Assembly: GCF_900102695.1 (NCBI RefSeq)
Contig: NZ_FMVW01000004.1
Location: forward strand, 248,001-312,000
Reading direction: 5' to 3'
Length of the DNA stretch: 64,000 nt
Origin: Afifella marina DSM 2698
GTDB lineage: Bacteria > Pseudomonadota > Alphaproteobacteria > Rhizobiales > Afifellaceae
The notes under the pieces were generated by a model, which did no database searches, had not been told where the DNA came from, and worked only from the letters and a program-made list of their open reading frames with translations. A program made the translations under genes and the position numbers. Positions 52,414-62,222 of this stretch are shown here, piece by piece. Within the stretch, counting starts at the first letter, position 1; each line of letters opens with the position of its first letter.

Positions 52414-53046
52414 TCAACCTTGCCCCTCGGTCTCCGTCATCGCTCGGCTCGTGATCACGCGATCGATCAAGCCAAACTCCTGCGCCTGCTCAGCCGTCAT
52501 GAAATAGTCACGATCGAGCGTCCGCTCAACCGTCTCATAGTTCTGACCTGTGTGCTTGACGTAGATTTCGTTCAGCCGGCGCTTCATTTTGATAATATCC
52601 TCGGCGTGGCGCTCGATATCCGAGGCCTGGCCCTGGAAGCCGCCCGAGGGCTGGTGCACCATGATGCGGGCATTGGGAACGGCAAAGCGCATATCCTTTT
52701 CACCGGCGCACAGAAGCAGCGAGCCCATCGAGGCAGCCTGCCCGATGCACAAGGTCGACACCGCCGGCTTGATGAACTGCATCGTGTCGTACATCGCAAA
52801 GCCGGAGGTCACGACGCCGCCCGGCGAATTGATGTAGAGGCTGATCTCCTTTTTAGGGTTCTCCGCCTCAAGGAAAAGGAGCTGGGCACAGACGAGGGTC
52901 GCCATGTGATCCTCGATCATGCCCGTCACGAAGATGATGCGCTCCTTCAAAAGGCGCGAAAAGATATCGTAGGCGCGCTCACCCCGGTTGGTCTGCTCCA
53001 CGACCATGGGGACGAGGTTCATGTAGGTTTCAACGGGATCTTTCAT
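52414..53046 (-). CDS. clpP: ATP-dependent Clp protease proteolytic subunit
   Basis: ClpP forms the double-heptamer serine protease chamber. From the ATG at 53046 (AAAGG seven bases upstream) the product is 210 aa, [20 protein letters not shown], with catalytic Ser106 (GQAASMGS), His131 (MVHQPSGG) and Asp180 (TLDRDYFM). An in-frame ATG 12 codons earlier lacks a ribosome binding site and was rejected. A heat-shock-like promoter candidate lies about 60 bases upstream. Confidence 0.97.
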   Translation of the reverse strand: MKDPVETYMNLVPMVVEQTNRGERAYDIFSRLLKERIIFVTGMIEDHMATLVCAQLLFLEAENPKKEISLYINSPGGVVTSGFAMYDTMQFIKPAVSTLCIGQAASMGSLLLCAGEKDMRFAVPNARIMVHQPSGGFQGQASDIERHAEDIIKMKRRLNEIYVKHTGQNYETVERTLDRDYFMTAEQAQEFGLIDRVITSRAMTETEGQG

Positions 53047-53100
53047 GGGAGGCCTTTGCTCTGCCCGCGGCACCGCGGGCACGGGGATACGATTCGTCCT

Positions 53101-53131
53101 AATTTAGGGGGTTCTTAGCAATCTGCCAAAG
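53101..53131 (-). promoter_or_regulatory. Candidate heat-shock (sigma-32) promoter of clpP
   Basis: On the minus strand CTTTGGC (53125-53131) and CCCCCTAAATT (53101-53111) are 13 bases apart. The second block resembles the CCCCAT-type -10 of RpoH promoters, the first only loosely the CTTGAA -35. clpP is a known RpoH target in many proteobacteria; the assignment here is tentative. Confidence 0.35.
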
Positions 53132-53161
53132 CCCCGTAAAACATGACGCCCGACTTGGCGG

Positions 53162-53186
53162 AAAAAGGCCGCGCGATGCGCGGCCT
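53162..53186 (-). terminator. tig terminator
   Basis: A perfect 9-bp stem (AGGCCGCGC / GCGCGGCCT, 3-nt loop ATC) is followed on the minus strand by TTTTTC, 54 bases after the trigger factor stop. Confidence 0.8.
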
Positions 53187-53239
53187 GCGTGGTGCGGTGA
53201 CGCAGGGGCGACTGCGCCACACGCCCGTTTGGTCACCTA

Positions 53240-54619
53240 TCAGTGATCGTGGTCGTGATGATGGTGATGATCGTGATCATCCTCGTCATCATCGGCGAGC
53301 AGCTCCTCGCGTGACACCGTCTTGTCGGTGACGTCGGCGAGTTCGAGCATGTAGTCGACCACCTTCTCCTCAAAAATCGGAGCGCGAAGCGCCTGCACCG
53401 CATCCGGATTGTTGCGGTAGTGCTCGATCACCTGCTGTTCCTGGCCCGGAAAGCGGCGAACCTGCTCGTAGAGAGCGCGCTGCAGCTCTTCCTCGCCAAC
53501 CTCGACCTTCGCCTCTTCGCCGATCTTCGACAGGACGAGACCGAGACGCACACGGCGCTCGGCAATGGTGCGATACTCCGCCCGCGCCTCTTCTTCCGTC
53601 GTGCCTTCATCCTCGAAGGAACGGCCGTGATGCTCCACGTCGTGCATCACCTGCCGCCAGATGTTCTCGAACTCCTGCTCGACCAGCTTTTCCGGAAGCG
53701 GGAATTCGTGTTTCTCGTCGAGCGCGTCGAGGAGCTGACGCTTCACGCGCTGGCGGGTGGCGGAGCCGTATTCGCTTTCGAGCTGGGCGCGCACGGCTTC
53801 CTTCAGCTTGTCGAGCGATTCGACACCGAGCTTCTGCGCGAACTCGTCGTCGAGCTTCAGCTCCTGCGGTGCGGCCACTTCCTTGACCTTGACATCGAAC
53901 GTCGCCGGCTTTCCGGCAAGCTTCTCAGAGGGATAATCCTCCGGGAAGGTAACCTCGATCGTCTTCTCCTCGCCTTCCTTCACGCCCTTCAGCTTCTCTT
54001 CGAAGCCCGGGATGAACTGGCCGGAGCCGATGACGATCTGGGTGTTGTCGTCGCTGCCACCGTCGAAGACTTCGCCATCGATCTTGCCGACGAAGCCGAT
54101 CGTGATGCGGTCGCCGTCCTTGGCTTTGCGCTTCATCGCCTCGTAGGTGCGGCTTCCCTCGCCGATGGCGTTCAGGCGCTCCTCGACCTCTTCATCCGGC
54201 ACTTCGGCGATCGGGCGCTCGATCTTGATGCCTTTGATCTCGGCAATCTCGAATTCGGGCAGAACCTCGTAATTCACCGTGAAGGTCAGATCGGCATTGG
54301 CCGCCAAGATCTCGTTGGCTTCCGCCTCGTCGTCGGTCATGGCGATTTCGGGCTGCATGGCAGCCTTCTCGCCACGTTCGTTGATGGCCGTGCGTGTCGT
54401 CTCGGCAACGATGTTCTCGACGATTTCCGCCATCGCAGCCTTGCCATAGAGCCGGCGCAGATGCTCGGTCGGGACTTTGCCAGGGCGGAAGCCCTTGAGG
54501 CGGACCTGTCCCCGCAGCTGATCCAGGCGCGCAGCCAGCCGATCGTTCAATTCGCCGGCCGGAACGGTAACCTTCAATTCGCGCTTGAGGCCGTCGGAGA
54601 GGGTCTCGTTGATATCCAT
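53240..54619 (-). CDS. tig: Trigger factor with His/Asp-rich C-terminus
   Basis: Trigger factor is the ribosome-bound chaperone that meets nascent chains. The 459-aa protein has the N-terminal ribosome-binding signature GFRPGKVPTEHLRRLYG (residues 44-60), a PPIase FKBP-type domain (GDRITIGFVGKIDGEVFDGG, about residues 150-245) and a helical C-terminal substrate cradle. It ends in an unusual acidic and histidine-rich tail, EDDHDHHHHHDHDH, over about the last 15 residues. Such tails bind nickel or zinc in proteins like SlyD; here that is inference. CAGGAAG lies at normal spacing before the ATG. tRNA-Leu is upstream, clpP downstream behind a terminator. Confidence 0.97.
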   Translation of the reverse strand: MDINETLSDGLKRELKVTVPAGELNDRLAARLDQLRGQVRLKGFRPGKVPTEHLRRLYGKAAMAEIVENIVAETTRTAINERGEKAAMQPEIAMTDDEAEANEILAANADLTFTVNYEVLPEFEIAEIKGIKIERPIAEVPDEEVEERLNAIGEGSRTYEAMKRKAKDGDRITIGFVGKIDGEVFDGGSDDNTQIVIGSGQFIPGFEEKLKGVKEGEEKTIEVTFPEDYPSEKLAGKPATFDVKVKEVAAPQELKLDDEFAQKLGVESLDKLKEAVRAQLESEYGSATRQRVKRQLLDALDEKHEFPLPEKLVEQEFENIWRQVMHDVEHHGRSFEDEGTTEEEARAEYRTIAERRVRLGLVLSKIGEEAKVEVGEEELQRALYEQVRRFPGQEQQVIEHYRNNPDAVQALRAPIFEEKVVDYMLELADVTDKTVSREELLADDDEDDHDHHHHHDHDH

Positions 54620-54708
54620 TGTCGCTTCCTGATGCTCAGGCGAAACTCGCCGCTTGATTGCCTGAAGTTGAGATGTAAGCGGTTCGCGCCGTCAAGCGTC
54701 CGGTGACG

Positions 54709-54793
54709 TGGTGCGGGCGGAGGGACTCGAACCCCCAAGCTGTTAGGCACTTGGACCTAAACCAAGCGTGTCTACCAGTTCCACCACGCCCGC
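54709..54793 (-). tRNA. tRNA-Leu (anticodon TAG)
   Basis: An 85-nt class II tRNA with long variable arm and encoded CCA. The acceptor stem pairs GCGGGCG with CGCCCGC, the discriminator is A, and the anticodon loop TTTAGGT carries TAG (reads CUA). The T-arm has GGTTCGAGTCC. It lies 90 bases upstream of tig on the same strand. Confidence 0.96.
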
Positions 54794-54831
54794 CACCTTC
54801 AAGAGCTGGCGCGCCCTGCCAAGGTTGGGGC

Positions 54832-54859
54832 TCTATATCATGTCTTTGTCCGCGCACAA
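54832..54859 (-). promoter_or_regulatory. tRNA-Leu promoter
   Basis: -35 TTGTGC (54854-54859), a 16-base spacer and -10 TATAGA (54832-54837), with a start near 54825, about 30 bases before the tRNA. Transcription could continue into tig, since no terminator is seen between them. Confidence 0.55.
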
Positions 54860-54877
54860 GGTGGCGCGCAACCGCCA

Positions 54878-54902
54878 AAAGAAAAGCCCTCCGAAGAGGG
54901 CT
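54878..54902 (-). terminator. Terminator after the NAD(P)HX repair gene
   Basis: A 7-bp stem AGCCCTC / GAGGGCT with a TTCG tetraloop is followed on the minus strand by TTTCTTTT. It lies 130 bases after the stop of the upstream minus-strand gene. Confidence 0.7.
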
Positions 54903-55030
54903 GAGGTCTAATCATTGTGCAGTGAGTCTTGAAGCTTGCCGAGGCAACCGACGACACATCACGTCACCTGCCCACACGTCCTCTCTTAGCGTAAACCGGA
55001 GTTTAACGAAATGCCCCGGTTCCCCTGTGG

Positions 55031-56548
55031 TTAATCAGCGCAGGGTTTGACCGCGAGCTCGGACCAGACCGCGGGCAGCATCTCCGGCAGGTCTTCCGAA
55101 ATCAGGCCCGGTCCAAAACGGCGTGCCGCATCGGCGTGCATCCAAACGGCAGCGCACGCAGCTTCGAAGGCCGGCATTCTTTGGGCGGCAAGGCCTGCGA
55201 TCATTCCTGCCAGAACGTCGCCTGTCCCGGCGGTTGCAAGCCATGGGGCGTCGTGCGCTGAAATCGCTGCGCGGCCGTCAGGGGCAGCCACGACCGTATC
55301 CGCGCCCTTGAGGATGACGACCGCTCCGGCTCGCTCGGCAGCCCTGCGTGTCTTTTCGACCTTGTTCTCATCTTCGGCGAGATCGGGGAAAAGCCGGGAA
55401 AACTCCCCCGCATGCGGCGTCGTAAAGACAGGAGCCGAGCGGGCCGCGATCGCATCGAAAAGCCTCGCGGGATGCTCCTTAAAGCTTGTCACGGCATCGG
55501 CATCGAGGACGACGGCCGCCTCACTGTTGAGGCAAGCCATAACCCGCTCGCATGTCGCCTCCCCCACCCCAGCACCCGGCCCGATCACCACGGCATTGAG
55601 GCGAGTATCCGCAATAAGCTCGGCCAGACCGTCGGAGCCGTCCGCCTTCTTGATCATGATCGCGGTAAGATGGGCCGAAAGCGTCGGAATGGCGTCTTCT
55701 TCCGCCGCCATGCTGACGAGCCCCGCCCCTGCGCGCAAAGCGGCCCGAGCCGCCAGGCGCGCGGCTCCGGTGGCATGCGCAGGCCCGGAGACGACGACGG
55801 CATGGCCACGGGCGTATTTATGCCCCTCTACCCCCGGGAGCGGCAGAACGGCGTGCCACAGAGATGGATGATTGTGCCACAGGCGTATCGAGAGATCCGG
55901 CAGCACTGCGGCCGGAATGCCGATATCGGCCACCTGAATCTCTCCACAATGGAGACGCCCCGGGAGCAGAAGGTGCCCCGGCTTCTCGCGGAAGAAGGTC
56001 ACGGTTTTTGCAGCCTTGAAGGCCGTGCCGCGGACGCGCCCGGTACGACCATCGATGCCGCTGGGGAGGTCGACCGCCAGAAGCGGCCGCTCGCTCGCAT
56101 TAACGGCCTCGACCAGAGCGGCGACATTCCCTTCGAGCGGCCGCCCGAGACCCGCTCCAAAAAGCGCATCGACGATGAGGTCGGCGGACAGATCGATGCC
56201 AGCCGTTAGCTGCTTGATCTCACCTTGCCAGCGCGAGGCTGCGATTGCCGCGTCACCGGAGAGAGTTTCGCGCGAACCGAGGAGCGCGAGCCGGACACGA
56301 TAACCACGCTCGGAGAGAAGACGTGCGGCGACGAAGCCGTCGCCTCCGTTGTTGCCGGGCCCTGCGAGAACGAGGACACGGCCCCGGCGCGGGCACATCG
56401 CCTGCGCACAGTCTGCGACGGCAGCGCCGGCCTTCTCCATGAGCAGAAAACCGGAAATCCCGGCTTCCATCGCGGCACGGTCGGCGCGCCCCATTTCCTC
56501 CGGCGTGAGGAGGACGAGAGCATCCTCGGCAGATAAATGATCACGCAT
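55031..56548 (-). CDS. nnr: Bifunctional NAD(P)HX epimerase / ADP-dependent dehydratase
   Basis: This repair enzyme restores hydrated NADH/NADPH: the N-terminal domain (about residues 1-220, YjeF_N type) epimerises R-NAD(P)HX and the C-terminal carbohydrate-kinase-like domain (about 230-500) dehydrates the S form with ADP. Visible are LAGPGNNGGDGFVAARLL and AVDLPSGIDGRTG in the first, and GPGAGVGEAT, TPHAGEFSRLF, LKGADTVVAAPDG and TAGTGDVLAGMIAGLAAQ in the second. The 505-aa length fits the fused form. It lies divergent from glnB (190-base gap). Confidence 0.95.
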   Translation of the reverse strand: MRDHLSAEDALVLLTPEEMGRADRAAMEAGISGFLLMEKAGAAVADCAQAMCPRRGRVLVLAGPGNNGGDGFVAARLLSERGYRVRLALLGSRETLSGDAAIAASRWQGEIKQLTAGIDLSADLIVDALFGAGLGRPLEGNVAALVEAVNASERPLLAVDLPSGIDGRTGRVRGTAFKAAKTVTFFREKPGHLLLPGRLHCGEIQVADIGIPAAVLPDLSIRLWHNHPSLWHAVLPLPGVEGHKYARGHAVVVSGPAHATGAARLAARAALRAGAGLVSMAAEEDAIPTLSAHLTAIMIKKADGSDGLAELIADTRLNAVVIGPGAGVGEATCERVMACLNSEAAVVLDADAVTSFKEHPARLFDAIAARSAPVFTTPHAGEFSRLFPDLAEDENKVEKTRRAAERAGAVVILKGADTVVAAPDGRAAISAHDAPWLATAGTGDVLAGMIAGLAAQRMPAFEAACAAVWMHADAARRFGPGLISEDLPEMLPAVWSELAVKPCAD

Positions 56549-56669
56549 TGTGCAGTTGCCTCATTATTATGCCACACCGTTGGGGAAAAAGCGGTCACCC
56601 GTCGCCGCAAAAATAGCCTTGGCTTCGGCAAGCGCCTCGTCTTCCATGCCAGCGCCGGTGAAAGCGGGC

Positions 56670-56685
56670 TGGCACGCTTCCTGCT
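56670..56685 (+). promoter_or_regulatory. Sigma-54 promoter of glnB
   Basis: TGGCACG (56670-56676), four bases, then CTGCT (56681-56685). The invariant GG (56671-56672) and GC (56683-56684) are exactly ten bases apart as required for RpoN. It matches the consensus at all but one core base and lies about 55 bases before the glnB ATG. glnB-glnA is a known NtrC/RpoN-regulated operon in alphaproteobacteria. No clear NtrC box was found upstream. Confidence 0.7.
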
Positions 56686-56687
56686 GA

Positions 56688-57077
<390 letters not shown>

Positions 57078-57145
57078 AGAACGGTCGCGGCCCGCACCTA
57101 TTCAACAGCCGCACCCTCCCCCATTCCACTTAGAAGGTGACACTC

Positions 57146-58555
57146 ATGAGCAATGCTTCCGATGTCTTGAAGACGATCAAAGACAACGATGTGAAATATG
57201 TCGACCTGCGTTTCACCGACCCGCGCGGTAAGATGCAGCACGTGACCATGGATGTATCCATCGTCGACGAGGATATGTTCGCCGACGGCATCATGTTCGA
57301 TGGATCTTCCATCGCCGGCTGGAAGGCCATCAACGAGTCCGACATGACGCTGATGCCGGATCCCGACACCGCCGTCATCGACCCGTTCTTCGCCCAGCCG
57401 ACGCTCGCAATCTTCTGCGACATCCTGGAGCCGTCCACGGGCGAGCCCTACAACCGCGATCCGCGCACCACGGCGAAGAAGGCCCTCGCTTATCTGCAGT
57501 CGACCGGCGTCGGCGACACCGCCTTTTTCGGCCCGGAAGCGGAGTTCTTCATCTTCGACGACGTGCGCTTCTCTTGCACGCCCTACAACACTGGCTTCCT
57601 GCTTGATTCCATCGAGCTGCCCACCAACCAGTGGACGGAATACGAAGGCGGCAATATGGGCCACCGCGTGCGCACGAAGGGCGGTTATTTCCCGGTGCCG
57701 CCGATCGATTCGGCCCAGGATCTGCGCTCCGACATGCTGATGTACATGGCCGAGATGGGCGTCGACGTCGAAAAGCACCATCACGAAGTCGGCTCCGCCC
57801 AGCATGAGCTCGGCATGAAATTCGACACGCTCGTGCGCGTCGCCGACAAGCTGCAGATCTACAAGTACTGCATCCATCAGACGGCAGCGGCCTACGGCAA
57901 GACGGCGACCTTCATGCCGAAGCCGGTCTTTGGCGACAACGGCACCGGCATGCACTGCCACCAGTCGATCTGGAAGGACGGCAACCCGGTCTTCGCCGGC
58001 AACCAGTACGCTGACCTTTCGGAAGAATGCCTCTTCTACATCGGCGGCATCCTGAAGCACGCCAAGGCGCTCAACGCCTTCACGAACCCGACCACCAACT
58101 CCTACAAGCGTCTGGTCCCGGGCTACGAGGCTCCGGTTCTGCTCGCCTATTCGGCGCGCAACCGTTCGGCCTCCTGCCGTATCCCGTACACCAACTCGCC
58201 TAAGGCGAAGCGCATGGAGATCCGTTTCCCGGATCCGGCGGCGAACCCGTATCTCGCCTTCTCCGCCATGCTGATGGCCGGCCTCGACGGCATCAAGAAC
58301 CGGATCCATCCGGGCGACCCGATGGACAAGGACCTCTACGATCTGCCGCCGGAGGAGCTGAAGGACATCCCGACGGTTTGCGGTTCGCTGCGCGAAGCCA
58401 TCTCGTCGCTGGAAGCCGATCACGACTTCCTGACGGCTGGTGGCGTCTTCGACGAAGACCAGATCGAGGCCTATCTCGACCTCCTGCGCGAGCAGAACAT
58501 TCGCTACGAGCAGACCCCGCATCCGGTCGAGTTCGAGATGTATTACTCGGTCTGA
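57146..58555 (+). CDS. glnA: Glutamine synthetase type I
   Basis: GlnA makes glutamine from glutamate, ammonia and ATP as a dodecamer. The 469-aa call starts at the ATG of [20 protein letters not shown] with AAGG nine bases upstream. It has [18 protein letters not shown], the metal/ATP segment [41 protein letters not shown] and the adenylylation site Tyr398 (DLYDLPPEE), so it is regulated by GlnE. It pairs with glnB and ends before a strong terminator. Confidence 0.98.
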   Translation: MSNASDVLKTIKDNDVKYVDLRFTDPRGKMQHVTMDVSIVDEDMFADGIMFDGSSIAGWKAINESDMTLMPDPDTAVIDPFFAQPTLAIFCDILEPSTGEPYNRDPRTTAKKALAYLQSTGVGDTAFFGPEAEFFIFDDVRFSCTPYNTGFLLDSIELPTNQWTEYEGGNMGHRVRTKGGYFPVPPIDSAQDLRSDMLMYMAEMGVDVEKHHHEVGSAQHELGMKFDTLVRVADKLQIYKYCIHQTAAAYGKTATFMPKPVFGDNGTGMHCHQSIWKDGNPVFAGNQYADLSEECLFYIGGILKHAKALNAFTNPTTNSYKRLVPGYEAPVLLAYSARNRSASCRIPYTNSPKAKRMEIRFPDPAANPYLAFSAMLMAGLDGIKNRIHPGDPMDKDLYDLPPEELKDIPTVCGSLREAISSLEADHDFLTAGGVFDEDQIEAYLDLLREQNIRYEQTPHPVEFEMYYSV

Positions 58556-58592
58556 CCCGTCAGGGTTCAGAGCCCGTCATCGAAAGCTCTCT

Positions 58593-58622
58593 GGGGAGGC
58601 GGTCACCGCCTCCCCTTTTTTG
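58593..58622 (+). terminator. glnA terminator
   Basis: A perfect 10-bp stem (GGGGAGGCGG at 58593-58602, CCGCCTCCCC at 58606-58615, loop TCA) followed by six T, 38 bases after the glnA stop. Confidence 0.9.
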
Positions 58623-59077
58623 TTGCCCAGGCGCATCGGGCAACATGTCGGCGATGCCGCGCACGAAGGGTTACGTCTCGCATTTGGCGCGGCCTGCCCG
58701 CCTCGTCTCGAGCGCTACGGGCACACGAAGCAACGCCTGCCAAATTGGCGCAGGCCGAGTTTCTAGGCAGATGTGTCGCAAACGGCACAGCACCGTTAAC
58801 GAATCTGCTCTATCTTTAAGCGGTCTAGGTGGATGGCCGGCTAGGTTCATCGCGCGCATCCGAAAAGGCTTCCTTTGCCCTGTCGGTCGTCCACCTCCGG
58901 TTCTCCACCGGTTGCAAGCCGAGATGCGCGCTGCCCTTGAAACCAAGCGCTTGAAGGCGCATCGATAGCGGCATGCTCTGCGGTCGCTTCTCTGCGGCTG
59001 CGCATGGAGTAGGGTCACGTCGCCGCCAGGCCGAGACCATGGCAACATCGCCACCCGATTCGCATCAAGGCAGAAGT
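58623..59077. other. Spacer between glnA terminator and parE
   Basis: No convincing gene. Short open frames on both strands lack ribosome binding sites and recognisable products. It probably holds the parE promoter, but I could not settle on a -35/-10 pair. Confidence 0.5.
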
Positions 59078-61117
59078 ATGGACCGAGCCGAGGATCTTTT
59101 TTCGAGCGCCAGCAAGCCCTCCGGCACAAAAACGCCCACCGAGCGGACTCCGCGCCGCCGCAAGGCACGTGAGGCGAGCGCTCCGGCGTCGGGCTATTCC
59201 GCCACCGACATCGAGGTCCTGGAGGGCTTGGAGCCGGTCCGACGCCGGCCGGGCATGTATATCGGCGGCACCGACGAGAAGGCTTTCCACCATCTCTTCG
59301 CCGAGGTGATCGACAATTCGATGGACGAGGCCGTGGGCGGCCACGCCAGTTGGATCGAGGTCGAGCTCGACACCGAGGGATTCTTGACCGTGACCGACAA
59401 TGGCCGCGGCATCCCCGTCGACAGGCATCCGAAATTCCCCGACAGGTCGGCGCTCGAAGTCATCATGACGACACTGCATGCTGGCGGAAAGTTCAATTCG
59501 AAGGTCTATGAAACCTCCGGCGGACTGCATGGCGTCGGCGTCTCCGTCGTCAACGCGCTGTCGGAAAAACTTGAGGTAGAAGTCGCGCGCAACCGCAAGC
59601 TCTACCGACAGATTTTTTCGCGCGGCAAGCCCCTCGGCCCGCTGGAAGAAGCCGGCGATGCGCCGAATCGCCGCGGCACGCGCATCCGTTTCCGCCCGGA
59701 CCCGGAAATTTTCGGCGACGCAGCGAGCTTCGATCCCAAGCGGCTGCACGAGATGGCGCGATCGAAGGCCTATCTCTTCGGCGGGGTCGAAATCCGCTGG
59801 AACTGTCCTTCGTCCCTAATCGACCCGAAGAGCGAAGTGCCGGAAAAGGCCGTCTTCCATTTTCCGGATGGGCTGCGCGACTATCTCGACGCCACACTCG
59901 CCGGAGAGACGCGCGTCGGCGACATTTTTTCCGGCCGCACGGAGCGTCCGGGCGGGCATGGGGCCGTTGAGTGGGCGATCGTCTGGTTCGCCGGTGACGG
60001 TTTCCTGAGCTCGTACTGCAACACGGTGCCGACGCCTGAAGGCGGCACGCACGAAGCCGGATTGCGCACCGCGCTCCTGCGCAGCTTGAAGGGCTACGGC
60101 GAGCTCATCGGCAACAAGCGCGCGGCTCAGATCACCTCCGACGACATCATGACGTCGATGGGCGGCATGCTCTCCGTCTTCATCCGCGAACCGGAATTCG
60201 TCGGCCAGACCAAGGATCGGCTGGCGACCGGCGAAGCGTCCCGCATCGTCGACGCAGCCATTCGCGACGCGTTCGATCATTGGCTCGCTGCGTCACCGAC
60301 CCAATCCGCAAACCTTCTCGACTGGGTGGTGGACCGCGCCGAAGAGCGCCTGCGCCGACGCCGCGAAAAGGAAATTTCGCGCAAAACCGCAACCCGCAAA
60401 CTGCGCCTGCCCGGCAAGCTTGCCGATTGCTCCGCAAGCGACCGCGACGACACCGAGCTCTTCATCGTGGAGGGCGATTCGGCCGGAGGATCTGCCAAGC
60501 AGGCCCGCAATCGGCGCACGCAGGCAATTCTCCCGCTCCGGGGCAAGATCCTCAACGTGGCGAGCGCCGGGCGCGAAAAGCTTTCTCAGAATCAGCAGCT
60601 CTCGGACCTGATCCAGGCGCTCGGATGCGGCACCGGCTCGCGCTACCGCGAGCAGGATCTGCGTTACGGCAAGATCATCATCATGACCGACGCCGATGTG
60701 GACGGCGCGCATATCGCGTCCCTCCTCATCACGTTCTTCTATCGTGAGATGCCCGAGGCGATCCGGCAGGGACGCGTGTTTCTGGCCGTCCCTCCTCTCT
60801 TCCGGCTTTCGCAAGGCGGCAAGGTTCTCTACGCCCGCGACGAAGCTCATCGCGACGAACTGATGCGAACCGAGTTCTCGAGCCGCGGCAAGGTTGAGGT
60901 GAGCCGCTTTAAAGGCCTCGGCGAAATGATGCCGGCGCAGCTCAAAGAGACGACGATGGACCCGGCCCGCCGCACGCTTTTGCGCGTCGGTGTCTTGGAC
61001 GACGAAGCTCAGGCGGTTCGTGCCACCGTCACCCAGCTCATGGGAAACAAGCCGGAAGCGCGCTTTGCCTTCATCCAAGAGCGCGCGGCTTTCGCGCCGC
61101 CCGATCTCGATATCTAG
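59078..61117 (+). CDS. parE: DNA topoisomerase IV subunit B
   Basis: ParE is the ATPase subunit of topoisomerase IV, which unlinks daughter chromosomes. From the ATG at 59078 (AAGG seven bases upstream) it is 679 aa. It has a basic leader of about 45 residues, then the GHKL ATPase domain (LEGLEPVRRRPGMYIGGT, EVIDNSMDEAVGGHA, DNGRGIPVD, GGLHGVGVSVVNALS) and the TOPRIM domain (EGDSAGGSAKQARNRRTQAIL, DADVDGAHIASLL). The DADVDG and short spacing suit ParE rather than GyrB. In-frame ATGs at 59039 and earlier are less well placed. A plain naming alternative is gyrB, but length and TOPRIM details favour parE. Confidence 0.92.
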   Translation: MDRAEDLFSSASKPSGTKTPTERTPRRRKAREASAPASGYSATDIEVLEGLEPVRRRPGMYIGGTDEKAFHHLFAEVIDNSMDEAVGGHASWIEVELDTEGFLTVTDNGRGIPVDRHPKFPDRSALEVIMTTLHAGGKFNSKVYETSGGLHGVGVSVVNALSEKLEVEVARNRKLYRQIFSRGKPLGPLEEAGDAPNRRGTRIRFRPDPEIFGDAASFDPKRLHEMARSKAYLFGGVEIRWNCPSSLIDPKSEVPEKAVFHFPDGLRDYLDATLAGETRVGDIFSGRTERPGGHGAVEWAIVWFAGDGFLSSYCNTVPTPEGGTHEAGLRTALLRSLKGYGELIGNKRAAQITSDDIMTSMGGMLSVFIREPEFVGQTKDRLATGEASRIVDAAIRDAFDHWLAASPTQSANLLDWVVDRAEERLRRRREKEISRKTATRKLRLPGKLADCSASDRDDTELFIVEGDSAGGSAKQARNRRTQAILPLRGKILNVASAGREKLSQNQQLSDLIQALGCGTGSRYREQDLRYGKIIIMTDADVDGAHIASLLITFFYREMPEAIRQGRVFLAVPPLFRLSQGGKVLYARDEAHRDELMRTEFSSRGKVEVSRFKGLGEMMPAQLKETTMDPARRTLLRVGVLDDEAQAVRATVTQLMGNKPEARFAFIQERAAFAPPDLDI

Positions 61118-61440
61118 GCGAGACTGAGCGAAACCGCCCTACCCCGCGAGCGTACCGGGCAGGTCGACAGACGGGCTGTCGAAGATGCAGTTCAGAGACA
61201 GCGCGGCGGCGGAGCGATCGTCTCGATCGACCCGCAACGAAAGGCACTGCTCTTTCCGGGGCAGCGATCGCCTCAGGGCACGAACCGACATCCGGTAAGG
61301 TTTCGACGGCTCCGCGGTTTTCGGGTCGCAACGCCGACGCACCTGAAAAGCGCCGGCCAGCCGCGTGACTCGGGCTTGAGGAAAATGCGACCGCGCGAGG
61401 CGGCGGCAGGGCCTCTCCCTACAAAGCCTTCTTAAGGCAC
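61118..61440. other. Spacer between parE and the outer membrane protein gene
   Basis: The two genes converge. I see no gene, tRNA or plus-strand terminator for parE here; only short GC-rich frames. Confidence 0.5.
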
Positions 61441-61471
61441 AAAAAAAACCGGCGGCCGAAGCCGCCGGTTT
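61441..61471 (-). terminator. Terminator of the Omp25-like gene
   Basis: A perfect 11-bp stem (61461-61471 and 61446-61456) with a TTCG tetraloop is followed by a run of T on the minus strand, 22 bases after the porin-like gene stop. It is among the strongest terminators in the window, in keeping with a highly expressed gene. Confidence 0.9.
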
Positions 61472-61493
61472 CTCACTCGCTTGGAAGCGAGAA

Positions 61494-62222
61494 TTAGTAG
61501 TTGGCCATCACCGAGCCGCTCGGGCCGCCAAAGCGCCAGTTCACACCAACCATGAAGGTGTCCATGTCGGTGTCGAAATCGACGCTGGAGCCGTCCGCAT
61601 AACCGATCGACTTGTCGTCGAACCAGTAGTGGCGATACTCACCCGAGACCGAGATGTTATCGGTGACCGCAACTTCGATGCCGGCACCGAGGGTCCAGCC
61701 GAAGTCGCCATCATCGTCGCTGTCACCATAGAGAACAGTGCCGTCGGTGTAGGAGTTGCTGTGGTCGTAATCGACGTACGCAACACCACCGAGGACATAC
61801 GGATGGAAGCGGTCCATGCCGACACCGGCGCGGGCCGTCAAGCTGGCGAGCCAGTTGGCGTCCATGCCGTTGACAACGGTGTCACGGCTGCCGTCGCCGT
61901 CGACGTCAAGCCAGTTGATGTCGCCACGCACGCCAAGGACGGCCCAGTTCCACTGGTAGTCCCAACCGGCGGCAACACCGGCCGTCCAGCCGTCGCTGTC
62001 GAAATCAAAGCCGCCGACCGTCGTGCCACCGTAATTGAAGTCGGTGTCGACGTTCGACCACGCCCAGCCGGTCTGAAGACCGACATAGCCGCCGGACCAA
62101 TTGTAGGTCGGGGTGGCAACCGGCGTTGCGACGGGAGCCGGCTCATAGGTCGGCAAATCCGCTGCGAGGGCGGAACCGCCCATCAGGGCAACCGCGGCGC
62201 TCGCGAGAAGGATCTTTTTCAT
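61494..62222 (-). CDS. Omp25/RopB-like outer membrane beta-barrel protein
   Basis: A 242-aa exported eight-strand beta-barrel. The start MKKILLASAAVALMGGSALAADL is a signal peptide cut after ALA, with GGAG seven bases before the ATG. The mature protein begins with a Pro/Thr-rich linker (PAPVATPVATPTYNWSGGYVGLQTGW), followed by alternating barrel strands (VLGVRGDINWLDVDGDG, ARAGVGMDRFHPYVLGGVAYVDY) and ends VGVNWRFGGPSGSVMANY. This is the pattern of the abundant Rhizobiales surface proteins Omp25/RopB. Loops are rich in Asp and Gly, including DVDGDGSRD and DSDDDGD, which look able to bind divalent cations. Confidence 0.9.
   Translation of the reverse strand: MKKILLASAAVALMGGSALAADLPTYEPAPVATPVATPTYNWSGGYVGLQTGWAWSNVDTDFNYGGTTVGGFDFDSDGWTAGVAAGWDYQWNWAVLGVRGDINWLDVDGDGSRDTVVNGMDANWLASLTARAGVGMDRFHPYVLGGVAYVDYDHSNSYTDGTVLYGDSDDDGDFGWTLGAGIEVAVTDNISVSGEYRHYWFDDKSIGYADGSSVDFDTDMDTFMVGVNWRFGGPSGSVMANY

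Noticed and set aside
57098-58522. 474-codon open frame on the minus strand across glnA
   Set aside because: It is the antisense shadow of glnA: GC-rich codon bias keeps the opposite frame open, no ribosome binding site and no recognisable protein.
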